Shown here: positions 1 through 4,899 of the stretch, piece by piece
Layout: the number at the start of each line of letters is the position of its first letter
Position numbering within the stretch: position 1 is the first letter of the stretch
DNA from: an uncultured Lachnospiraceae bacterium
GTDB lineage: Bacteria > Bacillota > Clostridia > Lachnospirales > Lachnospiraceae
DNA: 5,399 bases
NCBI GenBank assembly: GCA_902803155.1
Contig: CADCOU010000200.1
Coordinates: forward strand, 1 to 5,399
Direction of reading: 5' to 3'
Notes under the pieces: model-generated
Told to the model about the DNA's origin: nothing
Database searches by the model: none
Seen by the model: only the letters and a program-made list of their open reading frames with translations
Translations under genes and position numbers: made by a program

Positions 1-423
1 AAAACAGTCGGCGTGGCGGTATCGGATCCGCTCCGCCTGACGGCACAGGGTGTGGAGATCATTCGTAGGAAGAGTGAAAACAAGCTGAGGCAGACACTCG
101 CCCGGATAGAACAGCTCGCATCCGAATATCAGGCCGAGGCGATCGTTCTCGGGTTTCCCCGCAACATGAATGCGACAATCGGAGAGAGAGCAAGGGCTGC
201 CATCGAGTTCAAGGCGATGGTGGAGCGCCGTACTTCTCTGCCTGTCATCCTCTGGGATGAGAGGCTTACCACGGTTGCGGCGGACCGCGTTATGAACGAG
301 ACAGGGGTTCGTGACCATAAAGAGTATGTGGATGAGATCGCAGCAATGCTGATCCTGCAGGGGTACCTGGACCGGGTTAATGCCGGCCTTCCGGTACCGG
401 AGGTAAAAATAAATGAAGAGTGA
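1..423 (+). CDS. ruvX: RuvX/YqgF-family Holliday junction resolvase-like nuclease, 5' partial
   Basis: This is the C-terminal ~140 residues of a YqgF/RuvX protein, with the reading frame open at the left edge. The first visible residues, KTVGVAVSDPL, belong to the first RNase H-like strand pair, so only about ten residues are missing, including the first catalytic Asp of the D-x-G motif. GTG at 13 could be read as a start but lies inside this strand and would delete the core. Visible signatures, counted from codon 1, are LGFPRNMNAT (about 50-59), WDERLTT (85-91) and YVDEIAAMLILQGYLD (109-124), whose Asp111 is the expected last catalytic acid. The family cleaves Holliday junctions in some species and matures 16S rRNA 5' ends in Escherichia coli; the role here is inferred. 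The usual MNGT appears as MNAT. The last 11 bases overlap the next gene, which suggests translational coupling. Confidence 0.95.
   Translation, partial: KTVGVAVSDPLRLTAQGVEIIRRKSENKLRQTLARIEQLASEYQAEAIVLGFPRNMNATIGERARAAIEFKAMVERRTSLPVILWDERLTTVAADRVMNETGVRDHKEYVDEIAAMLILQGYLDRVNAGLPVPEVKINEE
399..404 (+). promoter_or_regulatory. Ribosome binding site of the DUF1292 gene, inside ruvX
   Basis: GGAGGT lies eight bases before the ATG at 413 and is a near-perfect Shine-Dalgarno sequence. It supports ATG 413 as the start even though this places the start inside the end of ruvX. Confidence 0.8.
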
Positions 424-682
424 TCTGACAAAGATAACACTGGAAGCGGGGCCGGAAGGTCAGGAAGTTGATTTCTATGTGCTTGAGCAGACCCGGATCG
501 CAGGGCGGGACTATCTCCTTGTGACAGATGCGGAAGACGGGGACGGGGATGCCTATATCCTGGAGGATATCTCCCGGGACGGAGAGGCAGAGACCCTCTA
601 CGAATTCGTGGAAGACGATGCACAGCTGGATGCACTTTCCAAAGTATTTTCCCAGATGCTGGACGATATAGCTCTGGTTTAA
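413..682 (+). CDS. DUF1292 (YrzB-like) small acidic protein
   Basis: An 89-residue protein of the DUF1292 family, related to B. subtilis YrzB. It has no signal peptide or membrane segment and is presumably cytoplasmic. The family pattern is easy to see: EVDFYVLEQT (about 18-27), DYLLVTDAED (33-42), an acidic linker, AYILEDIS (47-54), LYEFVEDD (62-69) and a C-terminal helix. About 24 of 89 residues are Asp or Glu. The biochemical function of the family is unknown. It is very often found next to ruvX in Firmicutes, and both the 11-base overlap with ruvX and the strong GGAGGT site indicate co-translation. The length is normal for the family. I give no gene symbol because no function-based name is established; yrzB would be the B. 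subtilis label. Confidence 0.92.
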   Translation: MKSDLTKITLEAGPEGQEVDFYVLEQTRIAGRDYLLVTDAEDGDGDAYILEDISRDGEAETLYEFVEDDAQLDALSKVFSQMLDDIALV

Positions 683-694
683 CTGATAATCTGA

Positions 695-721
695 AATGCG
701 GCAGCAGACTGCCGAAGCATT
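695..721 (+). promoter_or_regulatory. Stem-loop in the leader of the RNase J gene
   Basis: CGGCAG (699-704) pairs perfectly with CTGCCG (709-714) around a 4-base CAGA loop. AATG (695-698) pairs with CATT (718-721) across a 3-base bulge (715-717), giving about ten base pairs in total. Only GTTTATG follows, not a uridine run, so this is not a convincing intrinsic terminator. It lies between the DUF1292 stop and the RNase J ribosome binding site, 22 bases before the TTG start. A role as mRNA processing signal, decay barrier or attenuator is inference. Confidence 0.5.
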
Positions 722-730
722 GTTTATGAA

Positions 731-738
731 AGAGAGGA
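731..738 (+). promoter_or_regulatory. Ribosome binding site selecting the TTG start of RNase J
   Basis: AGAGAGGA lies four bases before TTG at 743. There is no in-frame ATG or GTG between the in-frame stop TGA at 692-694 and this TTG, and the conserved N-terminus (KLKIIPLGGLETIG) begins right after it, so a TTG start is close to forced. Confidence 0.7.
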
Positions 739-742
739 TATT

Positions 743-2413
743 TTGAGCAATACAGAAAAACTGAAGATCATACCACTTGGCGGACTGGAAACCATCGGTA
801 TGAATATCACTGCATTCGAGTACGGGGATTCGATCCTGGTAGTCGACTGTGGTCTTGCGTTCCCGGAAGACGATATGTACGGGATCGATCTGGTCATTCC
901 GGACATCACATATCTGCTGGAGAACGCGGACAGGGTAAAGGGATTTGTATTTACGCACGGTCATGAGGACCATATCGGTGCGCTTCCCTACATCCTGAAG
1001 CAGCTGAATGTTCCGATCTATGCCACAAAGCTTACCATGGGGCTGATCGAACTGAAGCTGGCAGAGCATGAACTGATGAAGACGACCAGAAGGAAGGTCG
1101 TACAGCCCGGGCAGACGATCAGCCTCGGACAGTTCCGTGTGGAGTTCATCAAAACCAATCATTCGATCCAGGATGCGGTAGCGCTGGCGATCTATTCGCC
1201 GGCCGGGACCGTCGTCCATACAGGTGATTTTAAAGTCGACTTTACCCCGGTGTTCGGCGATCCCATCGATCTGCAGAGGTTCTCTGAGATCGGAAGGAAA
1301 GGAGTTCTTGCGCTTCTGTGTGACTCCACAAATGCGGAGAGACCCGGATATACGCCTTCCGAGAGAACGGTCGGAGCGGCATTTGATACGATCTTCTCGG
1401 AACACAGGAATTCCAGGCTGATCATCGCTACCTTCGCGTCCAATGTGGACCGTGTACAGCAGATCATCGATACTGCTTACAAATACGGACGGAAGGTCAT
1501 CGTGGAAGGACGTTCGATGGTGAATGTGATCTCCACTGCTGAGGAACTGGGCTACATCAGTATCCCGGAAAACACGCTGATCACGCTGGAAGAGATGAAG
1601 AATTATCCGGATGAGCAGCTGGTTCTGATCACGACCGGAAGCCAGGGTGAATCCATGGCTGCGCTATCACGCATGGCCGGAGGGATCCATAAGAAGGTCC
1701 AGATCAATCCGGGCGATACGATCGTGTTCTCTTCCCACCCGATCCCGGGAAATGAGAAGAATGTATCGAAGGTCATGAATGAACTGTACAGCAAAGGCGC
1801 AGAGGTCATCTTCCAGGACGCACATGTATCCGGACATCCGTGCCAGGAAGAGATCAAGCTGATGTATGCCCTGGTGAAACCGCGCTATGCGGTTCCGGTC
1901 CACGGTGAGTACCGCCACAGGGTCGCACAGTCGAAGATTGCCCGGATGCTGAATTATGATACCGATCATATCCGGATGCTTTCGAGCGGTGACGTTCTGG
2001 AATTGTCGGACGATCCGGATATACCGGCAGAAGTCACAGGTCATGTTCCATGCGGCGGGATCCTGGTTGACGGCCTCGGAGTCGGTGACGTCGGCAATAT
2101 TGTTCTGAAAGACCGGCAGAGACTGGCTGAGGACGGCATCATTATCGTGGTATTGACTCTTGATCAGGACGGCAATCTGATCGCGGGACCGGACATTGTG
2201 TCGAGAGGGTTCGTCTATGTCCGCGAGTCGGAGGAACTGATGGAAGAGGCGCAGGAGATCGTCGATGAGGCTACATACGATGCAATAGACCGAAACGGCG
2301 CCGACTGGCCGAAGATCAAGAATGCGATCCGTGACGGGCTGAGCGATTTTCTCTGGAAACGGACCAAGAGAAATCCGATGATCCTTCCGATCCTGATGGA
2401 CGCGGAGATGTGA
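743..2413 (+). CDS. rnj: Ribonuclease J (metallo-beta-lactamase/beta-CASP RNase)
   Basis: A 556-residue, full-length RNase J, close to the ~555 residues of B. subtilis J1. The family has both endonuclease and 5'-to-3' exonuclease activity and works in mRNA turnover and rRNA maturation in the cytoplasm. The metallo-beta-lactamase part starts with IIPLGGLETIG (9-19). The two-metal site is complete: H72-x-H74-x-D76-H77 in FTHGHEDHIG, H140 in TNHSI, D162 in HTGDFK and H387 in VHGEYR. The beta-CASP insert includes CDSTNAERPGYTPSE (193-207), IIATFASNVDR (227-237), EGRSM (255-259) and SSHPIPGNE (330-338). The C-terminal domain ends near residue 556 with NPMILPILMDAEM. Translation starts at TTG, preceded by AGAGAGGA. 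The gene follows DUF1292 after 60 bases containing a stem-loop. I cannot tell whether it is J1- or J2-like; Clostridia commonly carry one copy, so I use rnj. Confidence 0.97.
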   Translation: MSNTEKLKIIPLGGLETIGMNITAFEYGDSILVVDCGLAFPEDDMYGIDLVIPDITYLLENADRVKGFVFTHGHEDHIGALPYILKQLNVPIYATKLTMGLIELKLAEHELMKTTRRKVVQPGQTISLGQFRVEFIKTNHSIQDAVALAIYSPAGTVVHTGDFKVDFTPVFGDPIDLQRFSEIGRKGVLALLCDSTNAERPGYTPSERTVGAAFDTIFSEHRNSRLIIATFASNVDRVQQIIDTAYKYGRKVIVEGRSMVNVISTAEELGYISIPENTLITLEEMKNYPDEQLVLITTGSQGESMAALSRMAGGIHKKVQINPGDTIVFSSHPIPGNEKNVSKVMNELYSKGAEVIFQDAHVSGHPCQEEIKLMYALVKPRYAVPVHGEYRHRVAQSKIARMLNYDTDHIRMLSSGDVLELSDDPDIPAEVTGHVPCGGILVDGLGVGDVGNIVLKDRQRLAEDGIIIVVLTLDQDGNLIAGPDIVSRGFVYVRESEELMEEAQEIVDEATYDAIDRNGADWPKIKNAIRDGLSDFLWKRTKRNPMILPILMDAEM

Positions 2414-2425
2414 TCACCGGAGATT

Positions 2426-2454
2426 CTGAAATACCGGTCTGTCTTATATTTCAG
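2426..2454 (+). promoter_or_regulatory. 8-bp stem-loop between RNase J and the YlbF-family gene
   Basis: CTGAAATA (2426-2433) and TATTTCAG (2447-2454) are perfect inverted complements around a 13-base loop. The stem is AT-rich and is followed by TCGGAAACAG, not a T-run, so it is not a normal terminator. It starts 12 bases after the RNase J stop codon. It may be a processing or stability element, or chance. Confidence 0.3.
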
Positions 2455-2500
2455 TCGGAAACAGTATCAGTCTTGTACAGTGGAGTAGGAGAGACATCAC

Positions 2501-2505
2501 AGGGG
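2501..2505 (+). promoter_or_regulatory. Ribosome binding site deciding the YlbF-family start
   Basis: AGGGG (2501-2505, followed by AAAC) lies nine bases before ATG 2515. The only Shine-Dalgarno-like sequence before the in-frame GTG at 2410 is GGAG at 2404-2407, two bases away and too close, so ATG 2515 is preferred. Confidence 0.65.
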
Positions 2506-2514
2506 AAACGGTTA

Positions 2515-2868
2515 ATGGATACAGGCATAAGACGAAGTGTCGATGAACTGCTCCGCAGTCTCAGAAGCAGCAGCGAGTACCGTGCGTTTGAAATCGCCCG
2601 GCGCAGACTGGATGCAGATCCGGGGAAGAGAAAAAGGGCGGATGAATTCCGGCGGAAAAACTTCCTGCTGCAGAATTCCGAGGATGGCGCTCATGCTGAG
2701 GCGCAGGAGAAAATGTTCCTGGAGAGAGAGGAACTGCACAGGGATCCGGTGATCGGGGCATATCTGGATGCGGAACTTGCTGTATGCAGGCTGCTGCGCC
2801 AGATCAATATCAGGCTGATGGATAGTGTTGACCTGGATCTTGATTCGATGGAGGACATCCTTTCATGA
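2515..2868 (+). CDS. YlbF/YmcA-family protein (Com_YlbF domain)
   Basis: A 117-residue, mostly helical, charged cytoplasmic protein matching the Com_YlbF (DUF964) family. The family layout is visible: an N-terminal helix with SSEYRAFEIARRRLDADP (about 19-36), then RADEFRRKN (41-49), a middle helix with EKMFLEREELHRDP (65-78), then VIGAYLDAE (79-87) leading to a C-terminal helix. In B. subtilis, YlbF (RicF) and YmcA (RicA), with YaaT, form a complex that helps RNase Y mature certain transcripts and affects competence, sporulation and biofilm formation. Which paralogue this is cannot be decided by eye, so no symbol is given. There is a single cysteine (C91). The open frame extends upstream to GTG 2410, but those 35 codons do not resemble the family and lack a properly spaced ribosome binding site. 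The stop overlaps the next start as ATGA. Position beside RNase J fits an RNA-decay role. Confidence 0.85.
   Translation: MDTGIRRSVDELLRSLRSSSEYRAFEIARRRLDADPGKRKRADEFRRKNFLLQNSEDGAHAEAQEKMFLEREELHRDPVIGAYLDAELAVCRLLRQINIRLMDSVDLDLDSMEDILS
2850..2854 (+). promoter_or_regulatory. Ribosome binding site of trmR inside the YlbF-family gene
   Basis: GGAGG lies ten bases before ATG 2865. Together with the ATGA overlap of stop and start it fixes the trmR start and suggests coupled translation. Confidence 0.7.
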
Positions 2869-3566
2869 TCTACAGTGACCGGCTGCGAACATTTCTGCAT
2901 TCCCTGGAAAAACCTTCAGGACCGGAAGAACTCTGTTTTCCGGAACTTCGCAGACAGGCGGATGAAGACGGCGTTCCGATCATCCGGCAGGAAATGGAAC
3001 AGTTTCTCCATGTTCTGCTGGAGCTGCAGAAACCAGGCTCTATCCTGGAGATCGGAACCGCGACCGGATACAGCGCCATGCGTATGGCATCCTTTACTCC
3101 GGAGCATGTCCGGATCACGACGATCGAGAACTATGCTCCGCGTATCCTGGAGGCGCGCAGGAACATAGAGAACAGTCCGTGGGCGGGCCGTATCCTCCTG
3201 CACGAGGGAGACGCCTGCGAAGTACTTGAAACGCTTGAGAGCGGCGCATATGATTTTGTGTTCATGGATGCGGCAAAGGCGCAGTATATCCGTTTCCTGC
3301 CGCAGGTACTCCGCATCATGAAAACCGGAGGACTTCTGGTTTCCGATAATGTACTGCAGGACGGCGTGATACTGGAATCACACTATGCGGTTGAGCGGAG
3401 AGACCGGACGATCCATGCCCGTATGCGGGAATACCTGCGTGTTCTCTGCCGGACAGAGGGACTGGTGACTTCAGTCGTTCCGATCGGCGACGGGGCTGCT
3501 GTCACGGTAAAGAAAACAGGAGATGAGGTATTATGCACAGACAAGGCGCAATTCCGGAACTGCTGA
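2865..3566 (+). CDS. trmR: Class I SAM O-methyltransferase, TrmR-like (tRNA 5-hydroxyuridine-34 methyltransferase)
   Basis: A 233-residue cytoplasmic methyltransferase of the O-methyltransferase 3 family (YrrM/TrmR). The SAM-binding motif I is ILEIGTATGYS (60-70). An acidic ribose-binding position lies in TTIENY (E88), GDA is at 115-117, and the metal-binding set is D135 in FMDAAKAQY with D161-N162 in VSDNVL. The protein ends with the family's PIGDG strand (206-210). In B. subtilis TrmR methylates 5-hydroxyuridine at tRNA wobble position 34 to 5-methoxyuridine, using SAM and Mg2+. Assignment to TrmR rather than another small O-methyltransferase rests mainly on the immediately following U32 gene, which is the expected hydroxylase, and on the same gene order in Bacillus. 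It overlaps the gene before by 4 bases and the gene after by 34. The last 11 residues (223-233, containing two Cys) are encoded within the overlap and look like a non-conserved tail. Confidence 0.88.
   Translation: MIYSDRLRTFLHSLEKPSGPEELCFPELRRQADEDGVPIIRQEMEQFLHVLLELQKPGSILEIGTATGYSAMRMASFTPEHVRITTIENYAPRILEARRNIENSPWAGRILLHEGDACEVLETLESGAYDFVFMDAAKAQYIRFLPQVLRIMKTGGLLVSDNVLQDGVILESHYAVERRDRTIHARMREYLRVLCRTEGLVTSVVPIGDGAAVTVKKTGDEVLCTDKAQFRNC
3518..3528 (+). promoter_or_regulatory. Ribosome binding site of the U32 gene inside trmR
   Basis: AGGAG (3518-3522) lies ten bases before ATG 3533 and a second GAGG (3525-3528) lies four bases before it. Either can serve, and both lie within trmR codons. 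Confidence 0.6.
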
Positions 3567-4846
3567 TCCCGGCCTCCAGCCTGGAAGTTCTGAAGGTTGC
3601 GGTCCGCTACGGAGCGGACGCGGTCTATATCGGAGGAGAAGCGTTCTCTCTCAGGGCGAAGGCAAAGAATTTCAGTGCGCAGGAGATGCGGGAGGGGATC
3701 AGTTACGCGCATGCGCATGGCGTCAAAGTCTTTGTTACGGTCAATATCCTTGCGCACAATGAGGATCTCCTGGAAGCGGATGACTATCTCAGACTGCTCG
3801 GAGAACTGAAGCCTGACGCGCTTCTTGTGGCGGATCCGGGTATGTTCGTGCGCGCGCGGAAACTGTGTCCCGATATTCCCATCCATATTTCTACCCAGGC
3901 CAATAATGTGAATTATGAGACTTTCCTGTTCTGGCATTCGCTCGGAGCAGAGCGTGTGGTGTGCGGAAGAGAACTGAGTCTGAAGGAAATCTCGGAAATC
4001 AGAGCGCAGATCCCGGATGAGCTGGAGATCGAAGCGTTTGTTCACGGAGCCATGTGTATCTCTTATTCCGGGAGATGCCTTTTGTCAAATTTCCTGACCG
4101 GACGCGATGCAAACCACGGTGCGTGTACGCATCCCTGCAGGTGGCAGTATTCCGTGGATGAGGTTTCGGAATCGGACAGGATGTTTACGTACACCCGCCT
4201 CGGGGAGGAGCCGCGTTTCAGCATCGAGGAGGAAAGCCGGACCGGAGAACGGATGCCGGTAACGGAGACAGAGCGGGGTACATTTATCTTTAATTCCAAA
4301 GACCTGTGTATGATCGAACACATCCCGGACATGATCGAAGCCGGTATCGACAGCCTGAAGATCGAGGGCAGGATGAAGAACGCCCTGTATGTAGCGACGG
4401 TTGCAAGGACTTACCGCATTGCGCTGGATGATCTGGCCAGGGGACGGAACATCTATGAATCCCATATGGACTGGTATCATGAACAGATCAGGGACTGCAC
4501 CTTCCGCCCGTTTACGACCGGCTTCTTCTACGGAAAACCCGGAACCGACGCACAGATATACGACAGCAATACCTACGAGAGAAATTACATTTACATCGGC
4601 TGTGTTCAGGGGATCAAACAGATCGATACATGTCAATATATCGAAATAGAACAGAAAAACAAATTCTCCGTGGGTGATGAGATAGAGGTGATGCGCCCCG
4701 ACGGAGAGAATGCGGTGACGGTCGTGGATGAGATTCTGGATGAGAACGGCACGCCTGTGCAGAGTGCTCCGCATCCGCAGAAAAAGTTGTATCTGAAACT
4801 GCGGACAACGGCAGACATCTGTGATATATTGAGAAAACAGGGATGA
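3533..4846 (+). CDS. trhP: U32 family protein, TrhP-like tRNA uridine-34 hydroxylation protein
   Basis: A 437-residue U32 protein, historically annotated as a peptidase or collagenase-like. TrhP proteins (E. coli YegQ; B. subtilis YrrN and YrrO) are needed for prephenate-dependent 5-hydroxylation of tRNA U34, the step before TrmR. The N-terminal barrel shows ELLIPASSLEVLKVAV (9-24), GADAVYIGG (27-35) and HISTQANN (118-125). The U32 signature is complete at 167-185: E-A-F-x2-G-A-M-C-x4-G-x-C-x2-S. C175, C182, C198 (or C202) and C259 in NSKDLC are likely Fe-S ligands by analogy with UbiU/UbiV. LKIEGRMKN is at 275-283 and a C-terminal beta domain runs from about 350. Length is close to B. subtilis YrrO (about 420), so this is the long type; no short YrrN-like partner is in the window. 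Residues about 207-228 look like an insertion. The start ATG overlaps trmR by 34 bases. Proteolytic activity is unlikely. Confidence 0.9.
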   Translation: MHRQGAIPELLIPASSLEVLKVAVRYGADAVYIGGEAFSLRAKAKNFSAQEMREGISYAHAHGVKVFVTVNILAHNEDLLEADDYLRLLGELKPDALLVADPGMFVRARKLCPDIPIHISTQANNVNYETFLFWHSLGAERVVCGRELSLKEISEIRAQIPDELEIEAFVHGAMCISYSGRCLLSNFLTGRDANHGACTHPCRWQYSVDEVSESDRMFTYTRLGEEPRFSIEEESRTGERMPVTETERGTFIFNSKDLCMIEHIPDMIEAGIDSLKIEGRMKNALYVATVARTYRIALDDLARGRNIYESHMDWYHEQIRDCTFRPFTTGFFYGKPGTDAQIYDSNTYERNYIYIGCVQGIKQIDTCQYIEIEQKNKFSVGDEIEVMRPDGENAVTVVDEILDENGTPVQSAPHPQKKLYLKLRTTADICDILRKQG

Positions 4847-4870
4847 ATGAAACCGTTTTTCTGACTGTTT

Positions 4871-4884
4871 GAGCCGGAGGGCTC
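4871..4884 (+). promoter_or_regulatory. Short GC hairpin before the Na/Pi cotransporter ribosome binding site
   Basis: GAGCC (4871-4875) pairs with GGCTC (4880-4884) around the loop GGAG. The likely ribosome binding site GGGAGA (4885-4890) begins right after the stem. No T-run follows, so it is not a terminator. An effect on translation is possible but unproven. The 53-base gap 4847-4899 holds no promoter that I can defend. Confidence 0.3.
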
Positions 4885-4890
4885 GGGAGA
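4885..4890 (+). promoter_or_regulatory. Ribosome binding site choosing ATG 4900
   Basis: GGGAGA lies nine bases before ATG 4900. The next in-frame ATG, at 4909, would put this site 18 bases away, so 4900 is preferred. Confidence 0.55.
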
Positions 4891-4899
4891 ACGTTTATT

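Noticed and set aside
377..1405. 342-residue open frame on the minus strand opposite ruvX-end, DUF1292 and RNase J
   Set aside because: It lies opposite genes with complete conserved motifs, has no recognisable domain and spans three unrelated features. It is a shadow of codon bias.
1667..2044. 125-residue minus-strand open frame inside RNase J
   Set aside because: It is fully antisense to the beta-CASP region, with no ribosome binding site or domain.
2473..2500. TTGTAC as a possible -35 box before the YlbF-family gene
   Set aside because: No -10-like sequence occurs at a suitable distance.
3383..4045. 220-residue minus-strand open frame opposite trmR and trhP, and a similar one at 4085-4774
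   Set aside because: Both are antisense to confidently assigned genes, have low-complexity Arg-rich translations and show no family match.
4832..4862. AGAAAAC and GTTTTTCT around the trhP stop, resembling a terminator with a T-run
   Set aside because: The stem needs a bulge, is almost all A-T, has a loop of about 17 bases, and its T-run forms part of the stem.
4847..4864. Five-codon frame MKPFF directly after the trhP stop
   Set aside because: Very short, no ribosome binding site of its own, and such frames are expected by chance.
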